64,000 nt of DNA from Candidatus Brevundimonas phytovorans (GCA_029203145.1 CP119309.1:576001-640000); one strand, 5' to 3'; positions 8,579 through 16,306 are shown, counted from the stretch's first letter. Made by a program: numbers and translations. The notes: a model not told the origin generated them from the letters alone.

Positions 8579-10030
8579 ATGCCGTTGCATATCCACGACA
8601 CCCTCCGCCGTGAAAAGCGCGCTTTTGAGCCGCGCGATCCGAACCGGGTGACGCTCTATGTCTGCGGGCCGACGGTCTATGACTACGCCCATATCGGCAA
8701 TGCGCGCCCGCCGGTGGTGTTCGACGTCCTGGTGCGGCTGCTGCGCCGGACCTATGGCCCGGACAAGGTCATCTACGCCCGCAACGTCACCGACGTGGAC
8801 GACAAGATCAACGCCAAGGCCGCCCGCGAAGGCGTGCCGATCGGCGAGATCACAGCGCGCTACGAGGCCGCCTATCTGGCCGACATGGGCCTGCTGAACG
8901 TCAGCCCGCCCGACCTCGCCCCCCACGTCACCGACTACATCGACGCCATCACCGCCCAGATCCAGGCCATCATCGACGCCGGCAACGCCTATGCGGCCGA
9001 GGGTCACGTCCTGTTCGACGTCTCCTCCTATCCGTCCTACGGCGCGCTGTCGGGCCGCAATCTTGACGACATGATCGCCGGCGCCCGCGTCGAGGTCGCG
9101 CCGTATAAAAAGAACCCGCACGACTTCGTCCTGTGGAAGCCGTCCAAGGCGGACGAGCCGTCCTGGCCGTCGCCCTGGGGCGAGGGGCGTCCCGGCTGGC
9201 ATATCGAATGCTCGGCCATGATCGAGAAGACCCTGGGGCTGCCCATCGACATCCACGGCGGCGGCATCGACCTGGTCTTCCCGCACCATGAGAACGAGAT
9301 CGCCCAGGGCGTCTGCGCCCATGGCCACGCCCACGGCGATCAGGCCCACGACGAATACGCCCGCTACTGGATGCACAACGGCTTCCTGACCGTGGACGCC
9401 GAGAAGATGTCCAAGTCGATCGGCAACGTCCTGCTGCTGCATGATCTGGTGCAGGCCATGCCGGGCGAGGTGGTGCGCTGGGCCCTGCTGAGCGCCCACT
9501 ATCGCCAGCCGCTCGACTGGAACCAGACCTTGCTGGAGCAGTCGCGCAAGAACCTCGACCGCCTCTACGGCGTCCTGCGCGACGCCGACGCAGCTCTGGC
9601 CGACTTCGACGAGGCCACGCTGGACGAGGCCGAGATGGAACTGGCCGAGAACGCCCTGGACCCGGTGCTGGACGCGCTGGAGGACGACCTCAACACGCCC
9701 GGCGCCATCGCCCAGCTGTTCGGTCTCGGCAACGCCCTGCGCGACCTGCTGAACGACGCCGAGGCCGACATCAACGACGTCGCCATGGCCCGCTGGAGCC
9801 TGACCGAAGCCGCCGGCCTGCTCGGCGTGCTGGCCCTGACCCCGGATGAATGGTTCGAGGGCGGCGATCCGGCCCTCAAGGCCGAGGTCGAGGCCCTGCT
9901 GGAACAACGCGCCGTCGCTCGCGCCGAAAAGAACTGGGGCGAGGCCGACCGCATCCGCGACCGCCTGAACGCACTGAACGTCGTCGTCATGGACGGCCCC
10001 CAAGGCGCCACCTGGCGCATGAAGGCCTGA
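8579..10030 (+). CDS. cysS: cysteinyl-tRNA synthetase
   Basis: A 483-residue class I aminoacyl-tRNA synthetase that charges tRNA-Cys. The zinc-binding Cys29 sits in VCGPTVYDY, the HIGH-type motif is HIGN at 38-41, and the KMSKS loop is at 276-280. The middle carries GWHIECSAM and HGGGIDLVFPHHENEIAQ, both diagnostic for CysS. The C-terminal anticodon-binding region reaches the end of the protein, so the gene is complete. The ATG at 8579 matches the family start (MPLHIHDTLRREK); the longer in-frame reading upstream crosses folE and is not real. Confidence 0.97.
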   Translation: MPLHIHDTLRREKRAFEPRDPNRVTLYVCGPTVYDYAHIGNARPPVVFDVLVRLLRRTYGPDKVIYARNVTDVDDKINAKAAREGVPIGEITARYEAAYLADMGLLNVSPPDLAPHVTDYIDAITAQIQAIIDAGNAYAAEGHVLFDVSSYPSYGALSGRNLDDMIAGARVEVAPYKKNPHDFVLWKPSKADEPSWPSPWGEGRPGWHIECSAMIEKTLGLPIDIHGGGIDLVFPHHENEIAQGVCAHGHAHGDQAHDEYARYWMHNGFLTVDAEKMSKSIGNVLLLHDLVQAMPGEVVRWALLSAHYRQPLDWNQTLLEQSRKNLDRLYGVLRDADAALADFDEATLDEAEMELAENALDPVLDALEDDLNTPGAIAQLFGLGNALRDLLNDAEADINDVAMARWSLTEAAGLLGVLALTPDEWFEGGDPALKAEVEALLEQRAVARAEKNWGEADRIRDRLNALNVVVMDGPQGATWRMKA

Positions 10031-10033
10031 GTT

Positions 10034-10202
10034 TTCCTTCTCCCCTTGAGGGAGAAGGTGGCCCGTCAGGGCCGGATGAGGGGTGTCGGCACGACGTTTG
10101 TATGTCGTGGATCAGACGTTGCGGTCTTGATCGGATGGGAGGCGCTCACACCCCTCATCCGTCAGGCTTCGCCTGCCACCTTCTCCCTCAAGGGGAGAAG
10201 GA
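10034..10202. repeat. inverted pair of REP-like intergenic repeats
   Basis: Two copies of one element face each other between cysS and the lytic transglycosylase. Each contains the mini-hairpin CTCCCTTGAGGGAG-type core, then a GTGGC...GATGAGGGGT tail; the arms are roughly 50 bases and nearly perfect inverted copies. A single copy of the same family sits at 20497-20549 and a degenerate fragment at 32162-32186. On the RNA it could form a long hairpin at the convergent 3' ends of both genes. Confidence 0.85.
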
Positions 10203-10206
10203 AGAT

Positions 10207-11493
10207 CTACCGCGCCCGCCGGATCAGCTCGTCCGCCAGGACATCCGTCAGATAGCCGTCCGCCACCCGCCCGTTGGCCTGCTGCCAGCGGCGCAGGGCG
10301 GCGCGCGTGTTCGACCCGATCACCCCGTCCACCCCTTGCGTGTCGAAGCCCATCCTGGTCAGGGCCGTCTGGGCGCCCACGCGCTGTTCGCGCGTCAGCG
10401 GTCCGTCGTTGGGCCAGGTCGCGGTCAGCGGCGGTTTGCCCTGCACCCCGTCGGCGATCAGGCCGATGGCCAGGGCATAGCTGACCGAGTTGTTGTAGCG
10501 CCGGATGACATAGTGGTTGGGCAGGGCCAGGAAGACCGGCCCCTTGGCGCCCTGCGGCAGCAGGATGGTCGCGCCCTCGGCGGCTTCGGCGGCGTTCAGC
10601 ACCGCCCCGTTGGCCAGACGTACGCCGCGCCCCGACCAATAGGCCCAGTCGTGCTTGGGCCCCTCGGCCTGGCTGTAGTCGAAGTTGGCGGGCAGGATGA
10701 CCTCATAGGCCCAGCCCTGACCGCGCTTCCACCCGGCCTGGGCCAGCAGATTCGCCGCCGAGGCCAGGGCGTCGGCGTCCGAACCCCAGATGTCGACCTT
10801 GCCGTCGCCGTTCTGATCCACGCCCAGCTTCAGATAGCTGTCGGGCATGAACTGGGTCTGGCCCATGGCGCCCGCCCAGCTGCCCTTCAGGCCGTTGCGG
10901 GCGCGCTTGCCGTCCACGACGATGTCGAGCGCGTTCTTCAACTGGTCCTCGGCCCACGCGCGGCGGCGGCCGTCATAGGCCAGGGTCGCCAGCGAACGGA
11001 TGACGTCGAAATCGCCCTGAACCTGACCAAAGGCGCTTTCCTGAGCCCAGACGCCCAGCAGGATCTCGGTCGGCACGCCGAATCGCTGGGTTACGTCCCA
11101 CGGCACGCGGTCCACGCGCTGGCGCGCCATGCCGATTCGGGCGGGGGCGGTGGCGCTCTGGATATAGGCGCCGGCCGGGCGAGAGAATTCGGGCTGGTTA
11201 CGGTCCAGGCGGATGACGCTGGCGTTGGGCGTGACGCCGTTCAGTTCGCGCGAATATTCCCACTTCCGCTCGCCGCCGTGACGATCGAGGAAGCCCTGCT
11301 TCCACGCCTCGAACCCGGCCTGGTCATAGGCGTCCGACAGGTCGGTCGACGCGGGCGGGGCGGCGGGGGCCGTCGTCGCGGGCGCGGGCTCCACCACGGC
11401 GGGCGGCGCAGGCTGCGGCTGAGGCGGCATGGGAACCATGGGCGCGCAGGCGGCGACGGAACCCAGGAGGGCAAGACGATAGGCGATACGCAT
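10207..11493 (-). CDS. lytic murein transglycosylase lipoprotein with peptidoglycan-binding domain
   Basis: A 428-residue MltB-type (SLT_2) enzyme that cleaves peptidoglycan glycan strands. The lipobox LLGSVAAC gives a lipidated Cys16, followed by a Pro-rich linker to about residue 50. The catalytic Glu152 is in GVWAQESAFG; GLKGSWAGAMGQTQFMP and NGDGKVDIWGS follow as in the family. A C-terminal peptidoglycan-binding module spans about 370-428 (TRMGFDTQGVDGVIGSNTRAALRRWQ). It should act at the inner face of the outer membrane. I start it at the ATG at 11493; an in-frame GTG two codons upstream is an alternative. Confidence 0.93.
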   Translation of the reverse strand: MRIAYRLALLGSVAACAPMVPMPPQPQPAPPAVVEPAPATTAPAAPPASTDLSDAYDQAGFEAWKQGFLDRHGGERKWEYSRELNGVTPNASVIRLDRNQPEFSRPAGAYIQSATAPARIGMARQRVDRVPWDVTQRFGVPTEILLGVWAQESAFGQVQGDFDVIRSLATLAYDGRRRAWAEDQLKNALDIVVDGKRARNGLKGSWAGAMGQTQFMPDSYLKLGVDQNGDGKVDIWGSDADALASAANLLAQAGWKRGQGWAYEVILPANFDYSQAEGPKHDWAYWSGRGVRLANGAVLNAAEAAEGATILLPQGAKGPVFLALPNHYVIRRYNNSVSYALAIGLIADGVQGKPPLTATWPNDGPLTREQRVGAQTALTRMGFDTQGVDGVIGSNTRAALRRWQQANGRVADGYLTDVLADELIRRAR

Positions 11494-11563
11494 GAGCACA
11501 GGCTAACGCCCCCGAATTCTACGACCAATCACAAGCGCGCGAAGCGAAAAGGGGTTTCGATGA

Positions 11564-11590
11564 AAAGGGTTAAGTCGCCGCTAACCCTTT
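11564..11590. promoter_or_regulatory. 9-bp-arm palindrome, possible operator
   Basis: Perfect arms AAAGGGTTA and TAACCCTTT are separated by nine bases. The site lies about 70 bases upstream of the transglycosylase start. Internally it reads TTAA-N7-CTAA, one base from the CtrA consensus TTAA-N7-TTAA, but the match is too short to be decisive. No T run follows on either strand, so it is not a clear terminator. Confidence 0.35.
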
Positions 11591-11742
11591 GCGACAGGTG
11601 CGCCTTAACGAACCCCGTTTTACATTTCGCCATCCCTTGGACGCGGCCTGGTGGCGGAGGGGCGACGCGCCGGACGTGCATGTCCGGAGACCCTCCGTTC
11701 GACCCGGAGGCCAGGCCTCCAGCGGAATCCCCGCGCCGAATG

Positions 11743-11771
11743 TTGACGAAAGGCCGGGGCCTCTCTATACG
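11743..11771 (+). promoter_or_regulatory. rpmJ promoter
   Basis: TTGACG at 11743-11748 and TATACG at 11766-11771 are separated by 17 bases, a good housekeeping-sigma match. It lies about 95 bases upstream of rpmJ. Confidence 0.7.
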
Positions 11772-11863
11772 CACCGCTCCGCCGCAAGGTCCTGTTCGCA
11801 GGCTCTCCGCGCATTTGTTTTTGTCCGCCCTCACGGGCCTCCAATTCTTCGGGACGTCCGACC

Positions 11864-11989
11864 ATGAAGGTCCGTAGCTCGCTTAAGTCGCTCAAGGGTC
11901 GCCACCGCGACTGCAAGATCGTTCGCCGCAAGGGCGTGGTCTATGTGATCAACAAGACCGACCCGCGCTTCAAAGCCAAGCAAGGCTAA
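11864..11989 (+). CDS. rpmJ: 50S ribosomal protein L36
   Basis: A 41-residue basic protein beginning MKVRSSLKSLKGRHRDCKIV and ending NKTDPRFKAKQG. This is the slightly longer L36 form without the full zinc-binding Cys/His set (one Cys remains, Cys17), common in alphaproteobacteria, where the gene lies outside the spc operon. L36 helps fold 23S rRNA in the large subunit. The gene has its own promoter and a terminator close behind, so it is monocistronic. Confidence 0.95.
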   Translation: MKVRSSLKSLKGRHRDCKIVRRKGVVYVINKTDPRFKAKQG

Positions 11990-12031
11990 GACCGCGTCGG
12001 CGCCGGTTTCGGCGCCGCGGTTGCGATATCC

Positions 12032-12064
12032 AAGGCCGTGGACCCTGTCCGCGGCCTTTTTCGT
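12032..12064 (+). terminator. Rho-independent terminator of rpmJ
   Basis: Stem AGGCCGTGG with CCGCGGCCT followed by TTTTTC, about 45 bases after the rpmJ stop. Confidence 0.85.
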
Positions 12065-12209
12065 GTCTGGACGGTTGAGCCTCCGGGCCGGGCGTGGTTA
12101 GCGTCCGCTGCATCATTCCTTGTCGCCCTGCCGGCCCTAGGCACGTCCGGGTGATTCCCTTTCTGCTCTGACGGCCCCTGGCCTGCTTGAGTTCTCTGGA
12201 GCCTCTCCC

Positions 12210-12488
12210 ATGGCCGACGACGCCCCCGCCTTCGACGCCGCCTCCGACGTCCTGACCGCCACGGCCCAGGGCCGTCTGCGCTCGATCATCGAACGCCTGG
12301 AGCGCCTCGAAGAGGACAAGCAGGCCGTCATGGTCGATATGAAGGAGGTCTTCGCCGAGGCCAAGGGCGAGGGCTATGATGTCAAGGTGCTGCGCAAGGT
12401 CCTGCGCCTGCGCAAGCAGGACAAGGCCAAGCGTCAGGAAGAAGAAGCGATTCTCGACCTCTACCTGTCGGCCCTCGGCGAGATCTGA
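12210..12488 (+). CDS. gapR: GapR-type nucleoid-associated protein (DUF2312)
   Basis: A 92-residue protein that fits the DUF2312/GapR family over its full length: AQGRLRSIIERLERLEEDKQ, then VFAEAKGEGYDVKVLRKVLR and the C-terminal KRQEEEAILDLYLSALGEI. In Caulobacter, GapR is an essential protein that binds overtwisted AT-rich DNA ahead of replication and stimulates topoisomerases. The protein is mostly helical, with the coiled-coil first half and basic second half known for the family. Its short distance to a TacA-like gene matches my recollection of the Caulobacter map. Confidence 0.92.
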   Translation: MADDAPAFDAASDVLTATAQGRLRSIIERLERLEEDKQAVMVDMKEVFAEAKGEGYDVKVLRKVLRLRKQDKAKRQEEEAILDLYLSALGEI

Positions 12489-12499
12489 GGGAGGCGGGC

Positions 12500-12967
12500 C
12501 TGAAGCGCACGCCCTTCAAGCCCGCCCGCGACCCCCCTTCACGCTCCAGCAGCCTGAAGGGTGGCGACGCATCCAAGCTGCGCTCCAGCGGGCTCAAGAG
12601 CAGCGCCGCGCCAAGCCTGGGCTCAAGTAGCCCGAAGGGCGATAGCGCCCCTAAAAAGAAACCTTCGCTGAGCCCTTGGGAGCAGCAGAAGGAAGCCGCC
12701 AAGCGGTCTGCCTTGAACGCCCTGAAACGCGCCCGCCGCTCTGCAGAGAAGGCGGGCGTTTCGCTGTCCGAATGGGAGGGCGACTTCCTCGATTCCGTCG
12801 GCGAGCGAATCGAAACCCACGGCCGCGCCTTCGCCGACCCCGAAAAAGGCGCCCCCGGTCAGGCCTTCTCGACCATGCAGACCCGCAAGCTCAAGGAAAT
12901 CACCGCCAAGGCCAACGGCGAGGAAACCCGCCCCTGGATGAAGAAGGCGAAAAAGGCGGAGGAATAA
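12500..12967 (+). CDS. basic low-complexity hypothetical protein, probable CTG start
   Basis: The frame is open from just after gapR to 12967, yet the only conventional start is a TTG at 12713, which would give 84 residues. The stretch upstream of that TTG keeps the codon bias of real genes (third positions nearly all G or C). It begins at CTG 12500 with KRTPFKPARD, five bases after an AGGGAGG ribosome-binding site, giving 155 residues. The N-terminal half is rich in Ser, Lys, Leu and Gly with repeated SS-(S/G)-LK-type units; the C-terminal half is more ordered (WEQQKEAAKRSALNALKRA, LSEWEGDFLDSVGERI). Function unknown. The gene lies 11 bases after gapR and is probably cotranscribed with it. 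Confidence 0.65.
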   Translation: MKRTPFKPARDPPSRSSSLKGGDASKLRSSGLKSSAAPSLGSSSPKGDSAPKKKPSLSPWEQQKEAAKRSALNALKRARRSAEKAGVSLSEWEGDFLDSVGERIETHGRAFADPEKGAPGQAFSTMQTRKLKEITAKANGEETRPWMKKAKKAEE

Positions 12968-13288
12968 AGGTTCTCCTCCCACCGTCATTCCGGGGGGGCG
13001 AAGCGAACCCGGAACCCAGGCTGCGGGAGGGGTTAGCGATATCAGCTTCCGACCCGCTGCGGACCTTGGTGTACGCTTTTGCTTTCGTCATCCTCCGGCG
13101 AGCGCAGCGAGACCGGGGGACCCAGCGGCGCCGAAGGCGATCTGTTCACGAGTGTTCGACCATCGTCTGCGCGACAGGTTCGCGCTCTCGCGCGCCGCTG
13201 GGTCCCCCGGTCTGCGCCGCCAAGAGGCGGCTTGCCGGAGGATGACGAAAGGGAAGAACGCGCCGCTCTAAGGATATCCGCTTTCGAC
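12968..13288. other. repeat-rich intergenic region left of the insertion sequence
   Basis: About 320 bases without a credible gene. It holds a CGTCATTCCGGG-type repeat (12980-13030), a short GATATC...CCGACCCGCTGCGGACC repeat (13039-13070) and the large inverted repeat at 13081-13252. Confidence 0.7.
13081..13252. repeat. large imperfect inverted repeat
   Basis: The left arm starts CTTTCGTCATCCTCCGGC and contains GACCGGGGGACCCAGCGGCG; the right arm is its inverted copy, ending GCCGGAGGATGACGAAAG. The arms are about 50 bases with small differences near the tips. The middle contains further inner palindromes. It resembles a facing pair of dispersed REP-like units. Confidence 0.8.
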
Positions 13289-13307
13289 CGAGGCTGTGTG
13301 AAAACAC
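13289..13307 (+). repeat. left terminal inverted repeat of the IS
   Basis: Reads cgaggctgtgtgaaaacac; pairs with the right end with three mismatches. Confidence 0.85.
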
Positions 13308-13359
13308 CTTCTGTCCGAGCGAATTAGGTTAGCCTCCTGAGGTTAGCAGGAGGTGGATT

Positions 13360-14799
13360 ATGAGCCGCTTCGTTCAGGGTGCAGATCGTCGGCAGCCCAC
13401 GCTGCTTCCCGAATGTCTGGATGACTATGTGGTCGAGGATAATCCGGTCCGGGTGGTCGATGTCTTCGTCGACGAACTGGATCTGATGGGCCTGGGCTTC
13501 GAGGGTATGACGCCAGCGTCGACGGGACGGCCAGCCTATCATCCGGCCACGCTGTTGAAGCTCTACGTCTACGGCTACCTGAACAAGGTGCAGTCCAGCC
13601 GGCGGCTGGAGCGTGAGGCGCAGCGCAATGTCGAGCTGATGTGGCTGACGGGGCGGTTGGCGCCCGACCACAAGACCATCGCCGACTTCCGCCGCGACAA
13701 CGGCGCGGCGATCCAGGCGGCGTGCGCGCAGTTCATCGTGCTGTGTCGCCAGCTTGGCCTGTTTGGATCAGCCCTGGTCGCCATCGACGGCTCGAAGTTC
13801 AAGGCCGTGAACACCCGCGACAAGAACTTCACCGCTTACAAGGTCAAGCGACGGATCGAACAGGTCGCCGAACACATCGCCGGCTATCTTCAAGACCTGG
13901 ACACGGCGGATCGCCATGAAGGCGAAGCCGTTGAGGCGCGGTCCGGTCGGCTGGTCGAGAAGATCGATCGGCTGCGTGCCCAGATGGCGATGCTGACGGT
14001 CATGGAGGCCGAGGTCGAGGCGGCGCCGGATGGCCAGGTCTCCCTGACGGATCTCGACGCCCGCGCCATGGCGACGTCCGGTCGGGGCAGCGGCATCGTC
14101 GGTTACAACGTCCAGTCCGCCGTCGAAGGCGAGCACCACCTGATCGTCGCCCACGAGGTGATCATGACCGGCTCGGACCGGCAGCAACTGGCGAACATGG
14201 CCAGCCGAGCCAAGGACGCCATGGGCGTGGAGAGGCTCGATGTGCTGGCCGACCGGGGCTACTTCTCCGGCGAGGAAATCCTGGCCTGCGAGGCCTTGGG
14301 CGTGACGCCCTTCGTGCCGAAAACGCTGACGTCAGGTGCCAAGGCGACCGGCCGTTTCGGCAAGCAGGACTTCGTCTATCTGCCCGACCAGGACGTCTAC
14401 CGATGCCCAGCCGGCTCCCTGCTTCCGTATCACATGACCGTCGTCGAGAAGGGCATGACGCTGCATCGATACTGGGACCGGACCAGTTGCACCGGCTGCA
14501 GCATCAAGCTCCAGTGCACGCCTGCGGTCGAACGAAAGGTCACGCGCTGGGAGCATGAAGCGGTGATCGACGCCTTACAGGCCCGTATGGACCTGAGGCC
14601 CAGAGCCATGCGCGAACGGCGAAGCCTGGTCGAACACCCGTTCGGCACGATCAAGGCCTGGATGGGCCACACCCACTTCCTCACGAAGCGCCTTCCCAAC
14701 GTGAAGACCGAGATCAGCCTCCACATCCTGGCCTACAACATGAAGCGGGTGATGGCGGTGTTGGGAGCGAAACCGTTGATGGAAGCGATCAGGGCTTGA
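13360..14799 (+). CDS. IS1182-family DDE transposase
   Basis: A 479-residue transposase without frameshift. The N-terminal domain (LLPECLDDYVVEDNPVRVVD to about residue 75) and the phrase GRPAYHPATLLKLYVYGY are typical of IS1182/IS5-like transposases. The catalytic acidic residues probably lie in AIDGSKFKAVN (first Asp, near residue 143), LDVLADRGYFSGEE (second, near 290) and RRSLVEHPFGTIKAWMG (Glu near 427). A Cys cluster (DRTSCTGCSIKLQC, around 370) matches the family's zinc-like motif. The gene appears intact, so the element may still be active. It starts 52 bases inside the left repeat with an AGGAGG ribosome-binding site. Confidence 0.95.
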   Translation: MSRFVQGADRRQPTLLPECLDDYVVEDNPVRVVDVFVDELDLMGLGFEGMTPASTGRPAYHPATLLKLYVYGYLNKVQSSRRLEREAQRNVELMWLTGRLAPDHKTIADFRRDNGAAIQAACAQFIVLCRQLGLFGSALVAIDGSKFKAVNTRDKNFTAYKVKRRIEQVAEHIAGYLQDLDTADRHEGEAVEARSGRLVEKIDRLRAQMAMLTVMEAEVEAAPDGQVSLTDLDARAMATSGRGSGIVGYNVQSAVEGEHHLIVAHEVIMTGSDRQQLANMASRAKDAMGVERLDVLADRGYFSGEEILACEALGVTPFVPKTLTSGAKATGRFGKQDFVYLPDQDVYRCPAGSLLPYHMTVVEKGMTLHRYWDRTSCTGCSIKLQCTPAVERKVTRWEHEAVIDALQARMDLRPRAMRERRSLVEHPFGTIKAWMGHTHFLTKRLPNVKTEISLHILAYNMKRVMAVLGAKPLMEAIRA

Positions 14800-14841
14800 G
14801 GCCATCGCGCCTCGTCGTCACCTCTGCCTCAGCGTGGCTCA

Positions 14842-14860
14842 GCGTTTTTACACGGCCTCG
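14842..14860 (-). repeat. right terminal inverted repeat of the IS
   Basis: Its reverse complement reads cgaggccgtgtaaaaacgc and pairs with the left end. Confidence 0.85.
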
Positions 14861-14899
14861 ACCCGTTGCGGACGTTCCGTAAGCAGGTGATGGTTCGGT

Positions 14900-15274
14900 A
14901 TGGACGACACGCCTCTCCGGGTTCCCAACTTTTTTCTCCACGCCCTTCGCTACGATGTTGGGTCGCTGGTCGTCACGCTGGCCGTGAAAGGCGATCCTCA
15001 TTTTGAGGTTCAGTTCGATCCACCTCGAGCCTTCCGTTCCTATGCCGAAAGCGACTTCTGGCAGTATCTGAAAGCCTACAAAGGCGAACCACTCTTGAGC
15101 GGTGGCGACGCGGACATCGGCGTGTTCATGAGCGAGGATGCCCCCTACGTCGTCGAATATCGGAAATACGTGCGCCCTTCGGAACCCGAAACAACCTACT
15201 CCTGCCTGATCGCGACTGAGCAAGAATGTGTTGAGGTAGTCTGCTTCGAGAAGCCGACGATCCGCTTCCTGTAA
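14900..15274 (+). CDS. hypothetical protein next to the insertion sequence
   Basis: A 124-residue soluble protein of unknown function. It contains LRYDVGSLVVTLAVKGDPHFEVQFDPPRAF split over an alternating beta-like pattern, and an acidic middle (SGGDADIGVFMSEDAP). No motif is recognised. It begins 40 bases after the right end of the IS, with a weak ribosome-binding site, and its third-position GC is a little lower than that of its neighbours, which would fit an acquired cargo-type gene or a gene whose promoter region was cut by the IS. A longer reverse-strand frame across the same DNA reads as a shadow. Confidence 0.6.
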   Translation: MDDTPLRVPNFFLHALRYDVGSLVVTLAVKGDPHFEVQFDPPRAFRSYAESDFWQYLKAYKGEPLLSGGDADIGVFMSEDAPYVVEYRKYVRPSEPETTYSCLIATEQECVEVVCFEKPTIRFL

Positions 15275-15328
15275 GGTCCGCTTCCTACCCCGAACCGCCA
15301 TTCATCATGTCCGCTTCGCCGTCAGCCC

Positions 15329-15523
15329 CTACTTGGTGCTCCAAGGCCGCACGGCGCCGCTTTTGACGCGGGCGGCCTGTTCACGCTGGAAGCGGCCGCC
15401 GCGCGGGGGTTTGGCGCGGGCGGCGATGGCTTCCTGTTTTTCACGCAGGGCGCGCTGGATCGGCGTTTCGCCGGGCGTGGCAGCCGCCGGGGCGGGGGAC
15501 TGGTCGTCGTTCTGGTCGCTCAT
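15329..15523 (-). CDS. small hypothetical basic protein
   Basis: A 64-residue protein with an acidic, Ala/Pro-rich N-terminus (MSDQNDDQSPAPAAATPGE) and a basic C-terminal half (IQRALREKQEAIAARAK, then RGGRFQREQAARVKSG). It looks disordered with one amphipathic helix around 24-38. Proteins of this composition occur beside housekeeping genes in related bacteria as far as I recall, but no function is known. It is separated from the SDR gene upstream by 21 bases and may share its transcript. Confidence 0.65.
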   Translation of the reverse strand: MSDQNDDQSPAPAAATPGETPIQRALREKQEAIAARAKPPRGGRFQREQAARVKSGAVRPWSTK

Positions 15524-15544
15524 GACGAACAGTCTAGCACGGCT

Positions 15545-16306
15545 TCAGTCCAGTTCCTGAACCCCGCCGCCCGAGACGGTCAGAACCTGGCCGCTGATCC
15601 AGGCGGCGGCGGGCGAGCACAGGAAGAGGGCGGCGTTGGCGATGTCCTGCGGCTGGCCCAGACGGCCCAGCGGCGTGTGCTTCAGCATGGCCGCCTCGAT
15701 CTCGGGCGTCAGGACGGTGGACAGGGCGTGGGTCTTGATGGCCCCCGGCGCGATGGCGTTGACCCGGATGCCCTTGGGGCCCAGGTCGAAGGCGACGTTG
15801 CGGGTCAGATGATTGACCGCCGCCTTGGACGCTCCATAGGAGGCCATGCGGCTGTTCTTGTTCTCGCCGGCCATCGAGGAAATGTTGAGGATCGCCCCGC
15901 CGCCCGCCGCCTCCATGTGGGGCGCGACGATCTGCATGAAGCGGAACATGGCGAAGACGTTGAGCTGGAAGGCCCATTCGAAATCGCTCATCGGCATGTC
16001 GAAGGGCTTGGGCCCGCCGCCGCCCGCGTTGTTGGCCAGGATCGTCACCTTGCCGAAGGCCTTGATGGCGGCGTCCACGGCGGCCTGTCGATGGGCCTCG
16101 TCGGTGACGTTGCATTCCAGGGCGATGGCCCGTCCGCCCGCAGCGACGATGGCCGCCGCCACCTCATCAGCGCCGTCCTTATTCAGGTCGGTGACGACCA
16201 CGGCGGCCCCTGCCTGAGCAAAGGTCTCGGCGATGCCGCGCCCGATCCCGGCGGCCCCGCCGGTCACGATGGCGACATCGTTCTCAAGTCGGAAAACGGA
16301 ATCCAT
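15545..16306 (-). CDS. SDR family oxidoreductase
   Basis: A 253-residue classical short-chain dehydrogenase/reductase. The cofactor motif TGGAAGIG lies at 15-22, ANNAG at 91-95, and the catalytic Ser143, Tyr157 and Lys161 sit in NISS and YGASK. The C-terminal part LGRLGQPQDIANAALFLCSP...SGQVLTVSGG is typical of the family. Asp40 at the end of the second strand suggests NAD(H) preference. It resembles 7-alpha-hydroxysteroid dehydrogenase-like enzymes, but the substrate cannot be assigned. The ATG at 16306 follows a GAGGTC ribosome-binding site; 36 in-frame codons upstream are rejected. Confidence 0.92.
   Translation of the reverse strand: MDSVFRLENDVAIVTGGAAGIGRGIAETFAQAGAAVVVTDLNKDGADEVAAAIVAAGGRAIALECNVTDEAHRQAAVDAAIKAFGKVTILANNAGGGGPKPFDMPMSDFEWAFQLNVFAMFRFMQIVAPHMEAAGGGAILNISSMAGENKNSRMASYGASKAAVNHLTRNVAFDLGPKGIRVNAIAPGAIKTHALSTVLTPEIEAAMLKHTPLGRLGQPQDIANAALFLCSPAAAWISGQVLTVSGGGVQELD

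Larger units (their letters stand above)
11494..11863. other. intergenic region between the lytic transglycosylase and rpmJ
   Basis: About 370 bases between divergent genes. It contains the rpmJ promoter (11743-11771) and a palindrome at 11564-11590. The overlapping reading frames here have no recognisable product and I call no gene. Confidence 0.6.
13289..14860 (+). mobile_element. IS1182-type insertion sequence, complete
   Basis: A 1,572-bp element bounded by 19-base imperfect terminal inverted repeats: 13289-13307 and 14842-14860, matching at 16 of 19 positions and both beginning with CGAGGC at the outer ends. One intact transposase gene fills it. The flanks suggest a 2-bp AC duplication at the insertion point. 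Ends were set from the inverted repeats. Confidence 0.88.

Noticed and set aside
11568..11585. TTAA-N7-CTAA as a CtrA site
   Set aside because: One mismatch from the consensus, and it falls inside a longer palindrome that may have another role. Kept only as a low-confidence operator.
14789..15301. 170-codon minus-strand frame overlapping the IS end and the orphan gene
   Set aside because: It crosses the IS boundary and its composition is less protein-like than the plus-strand frame. I could not fully exclude it.
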